Of a stretch of 64,000 bases of DNA, positions 45,414-53,325 are shown one piece after another (position 1 is the stretch's first letter; every line of letters starts with the position of its first letter). The notes beneath the pieces are model-generated. The model had not been told where the DNA came from and ran no database searches. It saw nothing but the letters and a program-made list of their open reading frames with translations. Both the position numbers and the translations under genes were made by a program. This DNA comes from an uncultured cyanobacterium (lineage in GTDB: Bacteria; Cyanobacteriota; Vampirovibrionia; Vampirovibrionales; JAGQHJ01), in assembly GCA_937922745.1 (NCBI GenBank), contig CALAJO010000035.1, forward strand, positions 1 through 64,000, given 5' to 3'.

Positions 45414-45762
45414 GCACTCTCCATTACTCTTAAGACTATCTCATTTCATGTAAACGTAAATAAAAGCCGTTACCGTCCATCATTCGGAGGAGGTTGATCA
45501 TGATATCGAAGAATCTACCCGCACCTTGATAGCATATGCCTTTCTCCATCATCTCATCCGGTTTTACCGCACAAAGCGCACGGCGGGAAATAATGGGATC
45601 TCAAGCCGACGATTGTTCAGCTTCCATTCCTAACCTTTTTGGACGCTGATCCGGCCCCAACGTTCCCACGTTTTTAATAGATTACAGCCTGAACCAAAAG
45701 AGGTCAAAAAGATCCCGGACTCCAATCAGGATTTACATCGCTTGTAAATTTTTGAACCGTCA
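45414..45762. other. Intergenic region with possible decayed small gene
   Basis: GGAGGAGG at 45486-45493 precedes ATG 45500, but that frame stops after nine codons (MISKNLPAP). The same frame reopens at ATG 45536 and encodes 37 residues (MPFSIISSGFTAQSARREIM and onward) to 45649, including an SGFTAQSA leader-like stretch. This may be the remains of a leader-type gene. No other feature. Confidence 0.3.
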
Positions 45763-45793
45763 CGCAATTTCACCTTCCAAAAATTGTTTATTT
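45763..45793 (+). promoter_or_regulatory. Bipartite promoter-like element of the candidate regulon (variant)
   Basis: CGCAATTTC (45763-45771), 14 nt, GTTTATTT (45786-45793), 75 nt upstream of ATG 45838. Confidence 0.45.
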
Positions 45794-45837
45794 AAATGTA
45801 TATATTTCGATTTGAGTGCGAGGAGAGAGAAAACGCA

Positions 45838-46218
45838 ATGGATCAGTCATTTGGTACCGGTTTTGGATGGAATCAACCGAACTATCCGGTTCAGAATTAC
45901 GGCAGCGCTAAACAGTTCGAACAGGTCGCCAGGTTTGCGGATTACTTCTTCGGGGATGGCGACAGCCAGATCTCCAAGGATGAGTTGATGAGCCTGCAAC
46001 CCTTTGTGCCGGACTTTGAGCCTTTAAACGTGCTAATAGAGAACTTTGAAACCTTTGCCGGGCAGGATAACGTGATTAGCCTGCAATCCTATAACTCCTA
46101 CGGCGTGGATAACAACGAGATCGAATCCCTGGCCTGGCAGGACGGCAACGCCGGAAACATTACCTCGGAGGATCTGGCCAGGCGGCAAGAAGTTCAGGCG
46201 TATAACCAGCAGCTGTAG
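45838..46218 (+). CDS. Small protein with EF-hand-like calcium loops
   Basis: A 126-residue acidic protein. FFGDGDSQISKDEL (near residue 39) fits an EF-hand loop with Asp at positions 3 and 5 and Glu at 12 but Phe in position 1; WQDGNAGNITSEDL near residue 102 is a second degenerate loop. The N-terminus MDQSFGTGFGWNQP has FG repeats. GAGGAGAG precedes ATG 45838, chosen over the upstream in-frame start at 45796. No signal peptide. Calcium binding is inference. Preceded by a regulon-type element. Confidence 0.6.
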   Translation: MDQSFGTGFGWNQPNYPVQNYGSAKQFEQVARFADYFFGDGDSQISKDELMSLQPFVPDFEPLNVLIENFETFAGQDNVISLQSYNSYGVDNNEIESLAWQDGNAGNITSEDLARRQEVQAYNQQL

Positions 46219-46260
46219 GCCGTTGTAACAGATGAGCCCGTATTAAACAGTTGGGCACTG

Positions 46261-46287
46261 TTGCTCCCCAAGCGAGCTTGCTACAAT
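46261..46287 (+). promoter_or_regulatory. Possible sigma-70-type promoter
   Basis: TTGCTC (46261-46266) and TACAAT (46282-46287) are separated by a short 15-nt spacer, 20 nt upstream of the nucleotidyltransferase start. Confidence 0.3.
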
Positions 46288-46306
46288 ACTCTCCATACGA
46301 TTTTGG

Positions 46307-47623
46307 ATGAGGAAGCAGGCTTTGATTACGTTGGAAATTTCGCCGGAAGCGGTAAAGCCGGAACAACACCCCGCATTTGAAATGAAGACCGACGCGCCGG
46401 AAGGGGAGTGGGAAAAAACCACGGTTTACACCTCGCCCTCCGGCACGCCGTTGGGATGGGCCAAGCAGAAAAAGAACCCGACCCATCTGGTGCGGTTTTT
46501 TCAGGGCAAAGGCGGCTTCTGCGCCATTGTCTCCAACGATGACGTAATCTACTTTGGGCTTCCCGGCAGCCGCATCGAGCTGAACGACACCATTGTTGAA
46601 ATTCCGGGCGAGCCCATCCAGGGTAAAACCGAAACGCTGCTGTATCCCAACTCCAACACGCCGGTTCAGCAAGTTACCCCGCAAGCCATGATCTTGGGCG
46701 CGGGGCTCGCAACGCGCTTTGAGCCTATCTCTGGCGATACTACCGGCCTACCCAAACCCGGCGTTCCGCTTGCCGGGGAAGATTCCGTCATCGCCTCCAT
46801 TGCCAAGCTGCTGAAGAAGCACGGCATTAAGACGATTTACATCAACACCTTTTACAAGCCGGATGCGTTAAAGCGCCAACTTGCCGGGCTGCAAGGTATT
46901 GAACTGGTTTATATCGATGAGGACGCCCCCTCCGGAACTGCCGGCGGGCTGTCTAAAGCGCTGGAACAGAAGATGCTGGATGCAAACGCACCCATCATCA
47001 TCATCCAAGGCGACGCGATTACGGATGCCGATCTGTCCTTTTTGCTCAACACGCACCAGCAGCGCCATGCGGCCGTTACCATCGGCGGGCAGATTGTTTC
47101 TGACCGGGATGTCCACAAGTTCGGCATTATCGAAACCGATGCGTCTGGTGGCGACGGGCAGTCCGGGAATATTGTTTCCTTCAAGGAAAAACCCGCTTTG
47201 GAAGAAGCCGGGCCCAGCCGTTTCGCCAACGCCGGTTTTTACATCCTGGCGCCGGAGGTTTTCCCGTTATTCCTGCAAGGGTGGAAAAACACCCAGGCCA
47301 ACCAGGCCATCTACGATTACGCCAAGGATTTCTTCCCGCTGGTTCTGGACGCCGTCCAGAACCGGCAGCTTCAGGATGCATCCGGGCAACCGATGGGTTT
47401 CTGGGCGCAAGCCGTGGGCGGTTACTGGAGCGATATCGGGATGCCGGAACAATATATCGAAGCCGTACACGATGTTTACGCCGGCCGTTTATCGTTGGAT
47501 ATGCCTGCGAACCCTGCCGACTTTTACGAAAACGGCATTATTTACTGGCCCGGAACCAAAGCCCTGGCCCAGGCAGCGCAAGCCCAGCTCAGCGGCAATG
47601 TCATCGTTAGCCCAAAACCCTAA
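46307..47623 (+). CDS. Sugar nucleotidyltransferase with N-terminal extension
   Basis: Predicted to make an NDP-sugar from sugar-1-phosphate and NTP. The Rossmann-type catalytic domain starts near residue 126: AMILGAGLATRFEPISG (127-143) with Lys150 in GLPKPG, then IIQGDAITDADL, FKEKPALEEAGPSRFANAGFYIL and YWSDIGMPEQYIEAV. The first 125 residues are an unrecognised beta-rich domain not found in standard GlmU, RmlA or GlgC. The start is unclear: ATG 46307 lacks a ribosome binding site, whereas TTG 46322 has AGGAAG just upstream. It is not part of an obvious sugar operon. Confidence 0.83.
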   Translation: MRKQALITLEISPEAVKPEQHPAFEMKTDAPEGEWEKTTVYTSPSGTPLGWAKQKKNPTHLVRFFQGKGGFCAIVSNDDVIYFGLPGSRIELNDTIVEIPGEPIQGKTETLLYPNSNTPVQQVTPQAMILGAGLATRFEPISGDTTGLPKPGVPLAGEDSVIASIAKLLKKHGIKTIYINTFYKPDALKRQLAGLQGIELVYIDEDAPSGTAGGLSKALEQKMLDANAPIIIIQGDAITDADLSFLLNTHQQRHAAVTIGGQIVSDRDVHKFGIIETDASGGDGQSGNIVSFKEKPALEEAGPSRFANAGFYILAPEVFPLFLQGWKNTQANQAIYDYAKDFFPLVLDAVQNRQLQDASGQPMGFWAQAVGGYWSDIGMPEQYIEAVHDVYAGRLSLDMPANPADFYENGIIYWPGTKALAQAAQAQLSGNVIVSPKP

Positions 47624-47629
47624 TCCGGT

Positions 47630-48091
47630 TTAGTGTTGGGCGTAATCCATGCGCCCAATGGTGATTTCCGCATTTTTCGGGTCAAACACTATTTTAATCG
47701 CATTCAGGAGCGGCTGATAGAGCGCCCCGAGGTCTGTATTTTTAAAGGGCCCTTCCTTTTGCAGGTACAGCCAGGTATCCATGAGCTTTTCCATCGTTGG
47801 GCTAAGCTGTTCTACAGGCGGCCTGCCTTGAATTTGCGCCAGCTTTGCCGCCAAAACCCGAACCCCTATAGCAATGTCGGAAATGGTGCCATACGCGATG
47901 CGCCTGGCTATCTCATCAATCGGCATGGCCACGATACCGCGAATAGCTCTGCGCTCCGGGGTATCTGCCGAATCGAAATGATCCAGCACGGCACCCACCT
48001 CGCTTACCTGTTGCTGGGTAGCGCCAAAGCGATTTTGGCTTGAATTTACCTTTACTGGGTGAGCGAACCCCGTTTTTCCAATCTGCATCAT
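47630..48091 (-). CDS. Unknown protein with RFG leader, 153 residues
   Basis: Not recognised. The leader MMQIGKTGFAHPVKVNSSQN RFGAT is basic, acid-free and has Arg21-Phe22-Gly23. The rest is helical. Start 48091 is chosen because AGGAGA lies about 7 nt before it. A weak regulon-type element (AGCAATCCA at 48150-48142, 13 nt, CTTTTTAA) lies 59 nt upstream on the minus strand. Divergent from the yggS-like gene. Function unknown. Confidence 0.6.
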   Translation of the reverse strand: MMQIGKTGFAHPVKVNSSQNRFGATQQQVSEVGAVLDHFDSADTPERRAIRGIVAMPIDEIARRIAYGTISDIAIGVRVLAAKLAQIQGRPPVEQLSPTMEKLMDTWLYLQKEGPFKNTDLGALYQPLLNAIKIVFDPKNAEITIGRMDYAQH

Positions 48092-48168
48092 CCAAATCTC
48101 TCCTGAAACAAATGACCCTATTAAAAAGTTGCTCAAGCATTTGGATTGCTTTTTTGGCAAGATAATTC

Positions 48169-48864
48169 ATGTCATCCCTTATCGCGATAATGCCCACGGT
48201 GTCTATCCAAGCCAACATTGCGCAAATCCAATCGCAGTTCCCGGCAGGCCGGGAAATTTGCCTGGTTGCGGTTTCCAAATACACCACCCCGCAACAGATG
48301 ATAGAGGCGTATCACTGCGGCATCCGCGATTTTGGGGAAAATAAAATCCAGGACGTGATTCGTAAAAAATCCGAGCTGCCCGCGGAAATCGAACCGAAGA
48401 TTCGCTGGCATTTTTTGGGACACCTCCAAAAAAACAAGGCCGTCAAAGCCATTGAGCTGGGTTTTTATTGCATCCATTCCGTGGACTCCCTGGCGCTGGC
48501 GCAAAAATTATCTACGCTTGCGCTGGCCCATGGCATCAAACAACGTGTCCTGCTCCAGGTCAACCTCACGCGCGAGCCTCAGAAATCCGGCTTTCTGGAA
48601 GCGGACCTGGCGCATGTCTTTCCACAATTAATAATGCTCGAAGGGTTGCAGATTAACGGGCTGATGACCATCGGGCCCAACCCGCCGACACCGGAAGCGA
48701 GCCCCGCCGTTTTCTGCAAACTCAAATCCCTGCGGGATAACCTTTCCCATGAATCCGGGATAGCCTTGCCGGATCTTTCCATGGGAATGAGCCAGGATTT
48801 TCATCACGCTTTGAAATGTGGTGCTACAATTATTAGGGTAGGCAACCGACTATTTAACCCCTAA
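48169..48864 (+). CDS. YggS/PLPBP pyridoxal-phosphate homeostasis protein
   Basis: PLP-binding, non-enzymatic regulator of vitamin B6 and amino-acid balance. 231 residues. The PLP lysine is Lys37 in LVAVSKYTT, followed by DFGENKIQD, WHFLGHLQKNK, HSVDS, LLQVNLTREPQKSGF, GLMTIGP and the phosphate-binding SMGMSQDF. Located directly before sepF, as in many Gram-positive and cyanobacterial genomes. Clear family member. Confidence 0.94.
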   Translation: MSSLIAIMPTVSIQANIAQIQSQFPAGREICLVAVSKYTTPQQMIEAYHCGIRDFGENKIQDVIRKKSELPAEIEPKIRWHFLGHLQKNKAVKAIELGFYCIHSVDSLALAQKLSTLALAHGIKQRVLLQVNLTREPQKSGFLEADLAHVFPQLIMLEGLQINGLMTIGPNPPTPEASPAVFCKLKSLRDNLSHESGIALPDLSMGMSQDFHHALKCGATIIRVGNRLFNP

Positions 48865-48939
48865 GTTGCCGGGGAAAATTTTTTATTGTTTAACCGTTAC
48901 CAAAATACAAAGGATAGAATCGAGGAGGTCCGAAACGTT

Positions 48940-49422
48940 ATGAGTGGATTCGTCAACCGGATTAAAAGCTGGGTTACAGGCGATGATTTTGATGAAGATG
49001 TGTTCAGTGTAGACGACGAGTTTGAGCCGGAGCGCCCTATGTACAACAACCAAACCCCGCAGGAAGAAACGTTTGCTGCAACCAGCCGTCGCACCCCGCG
49101 CAGCCTTAAAGTGGTTGAGCATCCTGGTGTAAACGCCACCCAGGTTATTGTGTTGGAGCCTAAAGCATTTGAAGAGTCCCTGGAGATTGTTGAGCATCTG
49201 CGTGCCAAAAAATCCGTTATTTTAAACATGCACCTGTTGGATACGGCCCAATCCCAACGGGTTGTTGATTTCCTGTCCGGCGCAACCCACGCCATCGATG
49301 GAAACCAGCAACGCATTGGCGATGGCGTCTTTATTTTTACGCCCAACAACGTGTCTATTTCCACCGAACAAACCAAGGCAATGGATTTTACAACGCAGGC
49401 CTTCTGGCACACCAACCGTTAG
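48940..49422 (+). CDS. sepF: Cell-division protein SepF
   Basis: FtsZ-anchoring protein with an N-terminal amphipathic membrane-targeting helix (MSGFVNRIKSWV), an acidic linker (DDFDEDVFSVDDEFEPE) and a C-terminal SepF domain (VIVLEPKAFEESLEIVEHL, VVDFLSGATHAIDGNQQRIGDGVFIFTPNNVSI). 160 residues, normal length. ATG 48940 is chosen with GAGGAGGT about 10 nt upstream. SepF in an organism with an LptD-like protein supports a cyanobacterial-lineage origin. Neighbour of yggS and crcB. Confidence 0.96.
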   Translation: MSGFVNRIKSWVTGDDFDEDVFSVDDEFEPERPMYNNQTPQEETFAATSRRTPRSLKVVEHPGVNATQVIVLEPKAFEESLEIVEHLRAKKSVILNMHLLDTAQSQRVVDFLSGATHAIDGNQQRIGDGVFIFTPNNVSISTEQTKAMDFTTQAFWHTNR

Positions 49423-49425
49423 AGA

Positions 49426-49818
49426 GTGGGGTTTGCCCCTGTGCTGGCTAAACTGTTCTGGCTCTGGCTTGGCGGGGGTATCGGTACAATCTGTCGATAC
49501 TGGCTGGCAACAAAACTCTATTTCCGGTTTCAAGAATCCGTTTTTCCATATGGCACCCTGGGAGTCAATCTCCTAGGGTGTTTTTTCATCGGGTTGCTGG
49601 TGGAAATACTGGATAAACAAGGCGCACCGCCGCACATTCGGTTATTTCTCATCACCGGCCTTTTGGGCGGCTTTACCACCTTCTCCGCCTTTGGCCTGGA
49701 AACCTTGAATTTAATCAAGCAAGGCGCGCTGCCGGCCGCGTTTATTTATATGATGGCCTCTGTCGGGCTGGGCCTTTTGGCCGTTTGGGGCGGCGTCCAA
49801 CTGGCCAAACCGGCCTAA
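49426..49818 (+). CDS. crcB: Fluoride exporter Fluc/CrcB
   Basis: Dual-topology fluoride channel, 130 residues with four membrane helices. Motifs GGGIGTICRYW, YGTLGVNLLGCFFIG and GLLGGFTTFSAFGLET are diagnostic, including the TTFS signature near the fluoride path. Starts with GTG 49426 (or GTG 49441), 3 nt after sepF, suggesting co-transcription. No fluoride riboswitch seen upstream. Confidence 0.95.
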   Translation: MGFAPVLAKLFWLWLGGGIGTICRYWLATKLYFRFQESVFPYGTLGVNLLGCFFIGLLVEILDKQGAPPHIRLFLITGLLGGFTTFSAFGLETLNLIKQGALPAAFIYMMASVGLGLLAVWGGVQLAKPA

Positions 49819-49845
49819 GATTTTCTCAAACCTAAAGAATTGATT

Positions 49846-49875
49846 AGGGGCGTAACAAACTGTCACGCCCCTTTA
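49846..49875 (+). terminator. Rho-independent terminator after crcB
   Basis: AGGGGCGT (49846-49853) pairs with ACGCCCCT (49865-49872), followed by TTT. The U tract is short, so efficiency is uncertain. Confidence 0.6.
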
Positions 49876-49955
49876 AAACCGGGTTTTCATGCAATCAACA
49901 TAGGCAATAATTATTTGGGCAGGATAAAACGAACTTTATCTGGAGGGTTATTGAT

Positions 49956-50450
49956 ATGACATGGTGTGGGACAAACACGGCTTCGGGGTGTGGGAATAAC
50001 CAAGGTTACGCGGCTTTTCTGGGGCTAATGCAGGCTTTTAGAAATAACAACAGCAGCCAGGGCGGAGGCGTCATTAGCGGGTGCTTCAATTCGCAGCCCA
50101 ACACTCCGCCAATCCAATATGGCAACTGGGGAAGTTCGCAAGGTGGCTTTTCCTGGCCGGTACAGGACGATTACGCGGTGAATCCCTACCCGCTGCCGGG
50201 ATATAACAGCGTGCCGGGGCACAGCAGCGATTACTGGGAAAGCAGCGGATTCGGCGGCGGCTGGCTCTCCGACTACGGATCGCCCACGCCCTCTATTTAT
50301 GATATCGATCCCGGCATTTACTCCTTTAGCGATTTTAATGGCGACCCGGGCATTGTTTACGAATATGACTTCAGTGGCGATCCCGGTATCGTGGTGGAAC
50401 CGCAGCGGCAAACACCCGCAGGAGCCGGGGATACTTCCTCCATCGGCTAA
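49956..50450 (+). CDS. Low-complexity Gly/Ser/Tyr/Pro-rich protein with DPGI repeats
   Basis: A 164-residue protein of unusual composition: Gly, Ser, Asn, Pro and Tyr dominate. The C-terminal third has three imperfect repeats around DPGI (YDIDPGIYSF, FNGDPGIVYEY, FSGDPGIVVEP). There are three Cys in the first 45 residues and no signal peptide. GGAGGG precedes the ATG by about 8 nt. It may be a structural or surface-film protein, or an adhesive-like disordered protein. Not recognised. Overlaps the convergent ferredoxin by 4 nt. Confidence 0.6.
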   Translation: MTWCGTNTASGCGNNQGYAAFLGLMQAFRNNNSSQGGGVISGCFNSQPNTPPIQYGNWGSSQGGFSWPVQDDYAVNPYPLPGYNSVPGHSSDYWESSGFGGGWLSDYGSPTPSIYDIDPGIYSFSDFNGDPGIVYEYDFSGDPGIVVEPQRQTPAGAGDTSSIG

Positions 50451-50797
50451 GCCGGCCGAGGGTGCGGCAACAGATACTCCCGAATCAAGGTATCGACGTC
50501 CTTGACCTGCACATTACGAAAGTACAGGACAGGCGGTTGCTCCAGCTCGCCCAAGGCCTTGTTGACGATGGCAACCGTGGTGCCGTCCTGCTTGCATCCT
50601 AAAATGCAACCGCTGTTAAACACAAATACGGAACGGCTCAAGCCGTATTCCATCACCTTGCGCTGGAAAGCCTGAAGGACGGCGACCCCCTGGGTCAGGT
50701 CGCACTGCTCGAACGAGCGGGTAACCGGGTTGGTGCAAACCCACACAAAATGGGTGTAATGATAGCCAAATGCCTGTCCGGGAATAAAGGGTTCCAT
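50447..50797 (-). CDS. Thioredoxin-like [2Fe-2S] ferredoxin
   Basis: A 116-residue protein of the thioredoxin-fold 2Fe-2S ferredoxin family. Cluster ligands are Cys21, Cys32, Cys64 and Cys68 (VWVCTN, EQCDLTQG, SGCILGCKQ). The start at 50797 is preferred since AGGAG lies 5 nt upstream, counting the second ATG of a tandem ATGATG; upstream codons lack support. The partner enzyme is unknown. Confidence 0.82.
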   Translation of the reverse strand: MEPFIPGQAFGYHYTHFVWVCTNPVTRSFEQCDLTQGVAVLQAFQRKVMEYGLSRSVFVFNSGCILGCKQDGTTVAIVNKALGELEQPPVLYFRNVQVKDVDTLIREYLLPHPRPA

Positions 50798-51288
50798 CAT
50801 AACTCCTGGCGTTGTGCGCGCAGCCGGTTCTGCCGGTATGCCATGCTTACTGTATCGCAAACCCCGGCAATACAGCCCAATTTTTTCGGAATGTAACCAA
50901 CAGCATCAAAACCCGCTCACATAGCCAGGTTGTAAGCTCTAAACCACCAAGTAGATCCACCGCCAAGTCAGCTATCCTCAAAAATGAGGGCTGTAATTTC
51001 CCTCCCCACCCAACCATGCTGCAAATCAAGAAGCCCAACAAATGTCTCTCTCTATGCCAAATATTTTTATAATGCGCGAAAATGCCAGAATGGGGCTGTG
51101 GCAATCTCCTCAGGCAGAAAACGTTCCGGCCAATTTGTCCCTCCTTTTTGGGATCCCTGTCCGACGCCACAAACCGGAAAAAAACGGGGGCTTGGCTAGG
51201 GGAGCGATAGGCAGAAAAATCGATTAACGATATGATGAGAAGAAGAAGAGAAGACGCTAGCATAATGGCTTGGGATAGAGGTGTGTTA
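50798..51288. other. Intergenic leader region of the polysaccharide gene pair
   Basis: TATAAT at 51068-51073 is a possible -10 box, giving a leader of about 200 nt before ATG 51289. No known riboswitch recognised by eye. Small frames, including one opening at 51232, do not look coding. Confidence 0.4.
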
Positions 51289-53145
51289 ATGAACAGGGTG
51301 GTTCGTGGATTTGTATTGGCTTCCGGCCTGGCGCTAAGCCTGATGGTTGCCCCGGCTGCGATGGCGGCAACCCTTGAGGAAGCGCAACAGTTGGAGCAGC
51401 AAGGCGACTGGCAGCAGGCCAAGACGGTGTACGCAGAGCTGCACCAGCAAGACCCACAGGATGTTCAGGTACTCCTTAACCTGGCGCGCCTGACCGCTTG
51501 GAGCAAGGATTACGACGGCGCCTACGCGCTCTATCAGCAGGCTTTAAACCACGCGCAAAACGACTTTGACAAGCTGGAAGCGGAACTGGGCAAAGGGCAG
51601 GCCTTAAGCTGGGGCGGGAAAAACCCGGCCGCCATAGGCCAATACCAGGCCACGCTAAAGGCCTACCCGGACAACCCGGAAGTGCTGTTTCGCCTGGCCC
51701 AGACCGAGGCTTGGACATCCCGCGTACCGCAGGCGCGGGCGCATTACCAGGCCGTGCTGGCGCAAAACCCGGATCATCTGGGGGCCAAGCTGGGCCTGGC
51801 AGAGCTGGATGCATGGCAAGGGCATTACCAGAGGGCCATTAACGAATACGACGACCTGTTGACTGAATTTCCAGATAACCCGGAGGTGTGGGTGGGGCTG
51901 GGCCGGGCGCAGGGTTGGCGGGGCGACCTGCTGAAAGCCAAGGATACGCTGACAAAAGCAAGGCAACGGTTCCCGGGGAACGATGCCGTTTTAACCGCTT
52001 ACTTCCAAGCCACCCAGGCCCTAGGCAAGCCGGACATGTCGGTGTTTCAATCCGGCAAGGCGGATGGATTCCAGCAGCTTGAACAAGCCCGGCAGCAACA
52101 GGCGCAGTTGCAACGGCCTGCCGTGCAAAGCGTGTACACCGGCCATACCGAAGCCGGCACGGTGGACGAGAAACTCAAATTCAACCGTGTGAGCAACCAG
52201 GTAACGCTTTATCTCAGCGCGGATACGGCACTGAACCTGACTTACGAACCTACATTCTACGAAAGCGGCGGTGACATCGAATCCGAAACCCGCAACCTGT
52301 TTGGCGCAGGCTTTACCCGCCAGTGGACGGATCGGCTCCGCACCTCGGTTTGGGCCGGTGTTGCCGATTACAGCAACGGCGGCGGGAATCCGCTGTTTAC
52401 CAATATCAGCCTGGCCCTTCGCCCTAACGATGCCTGGCAGCCCACGCTGCGGTTCGATCGCTACGGGGTGGAAGAGTCCGTGCTGTCCGCTAGCGGGCTG
52501 CGTCCGGTGGTCGGCGTCTTTGCCAATCAGTTGGTCGGCCGGGTCATTCGCAACGAGTGGACGCTGCAAAACGTGTTTCGGCTGCCGCACCAATGGGTGG
52601 CGCAGCTCAACACCGCCATCGGGTTTGATAACGGCGAGCAGATTGAGGATAACAGTTTTTACAAAGTGGAGTATCAGTTGGGCCGCAGCTTCCTCCAGCG
52701 ACTGACGCCAACCGGCAGCAGCCGCTGGTACGGCAACCTGGAGGGCAAATACTGGCACTTCGAGGATGATCGTTTAAACAATGGCGGTGCCTTCCTGGTG
52801 GTTAAGCCTTTTGGCCTGCCCTTGGGCATCGATGGCGTCTCCCCCATTCCTTCCGCAACCAACCCCGGCACCGGCGGTTACTTCAGCCCGGATCATTACT
52901 GGTTTAACGCCTTGCGGCTGGGCAATCGCGGGCAAGTCTGGAACCAGCGACTGACTTACGACCTCAGCGCCTTCCTTGGCTACCAGGATATCAGCCGGTT
53001 GGGCGGCAGTTTCGCCCGAGGGGTGCAACTGCTGGGTGAGCTGCTTGTTACGCCCACTGTCAGCACCCTGTTCGGGGTTAATTACAACAACGCCCAACAG
53101 TTCGAGCAGGTGACGTTTTACCTCGGGCTACGCAAACGGATCTAG
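51289..53145 (+). CDS. TPR plus outer-membrane beta-barrel protein (YaiO/BcsC/PgaA-like exporter)
   Basis: A 618-residue exported protein. Signal peptide MNRVVRGFVLASGLALSLMV to AMA, then TPR repeats to about residue 260 (for example GDWQQAKTVYAELHQQDPQDVQVLLNLARLTAW, NPAAIGQYQATLKAYPDNPEVLFRLAQ), then a C-terminal barrel of 12-16 predicted strands ending in a typical YLGLRKRI. Start 51289 gives the clean signal peptide, with AGAGGTG upstream. It lies just before a GT2 synthase, so the pair probably makes and exports a polysaccharide, by analogy with PgaA/PgaC or BcsC/BcsA. Confidence 0.8.
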   Translation: MNRVVRGFVLASGLALSLMVAPAAMAATLEEAQQLEQQGDWQQAKTVYAELHQQDPQDVQVLLNLARLTAWSKDYDGAYALYQQALNHAQNDFDKLEAELGKGQALSWGGKNPAAIGQYQATLKAYPDNPEVLFRLAQTEAWTSRVPQARAHYQAVLAQNPDHLGAKLGLAELDAWQGHYQRAINEYDDLLTEFPDNPEVWVGLGRAQGWRGDLLKAKDTLTKARQRFPGNDAVLTAYFQATQALGKPDMSVFQSGKADGFQQLEQARQQQAQLQRPAVQSVYTGHTEAGTVDEKLKFNRVSNQVTLYLSADTALNLTYEPTFYESGGDIESETRNLFGAGFTRQWTDRLRTSVWAGVADYSNGGGNPLFTNISLALRPNDAWQPTLRFDRYGVEESVLSASGLRPVVGVFANQLVGRVIRNEWTLQNVFRLPHQWVAQLNTAIGFDNGEQIEDNSFYKVEYQLGRSFLQRLTPTGSSRWYGNLEGKYWHFEDDRLNNGGAFLVVKPFGLPLGIDGVSPIPSATNPGTGGYFSPDHYWFNALRLGNRGQVWNQRLTYDLSAFLGYQDISRLGGSFARGVQLLGELLVTPTVSTLFGVNYNNAQQFEQVTFYLGLRKRI

Positions 53146-53325
53146 AACCGGCCTGAGCGGCGTACACCAAAGGATTGGTTTTTTGGCAAAGGCCTGTTTT
53201 AAGCGGCGCTTTTCTGAAAAAAGTGCTTAAATATAAAGTAGTCCTATTTATCAGAGTGGAAACAAGTGTTACGTAAACGGCGCGGCACCCTGCACTGGGG
53301 TTTCTGCGGTGAGGTTGGCTGGTGA

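Noticed and set aside
50798-51288. Riboswitch before the polysaccharide pair
   Set aside because: No match to a known class could be made by eye.
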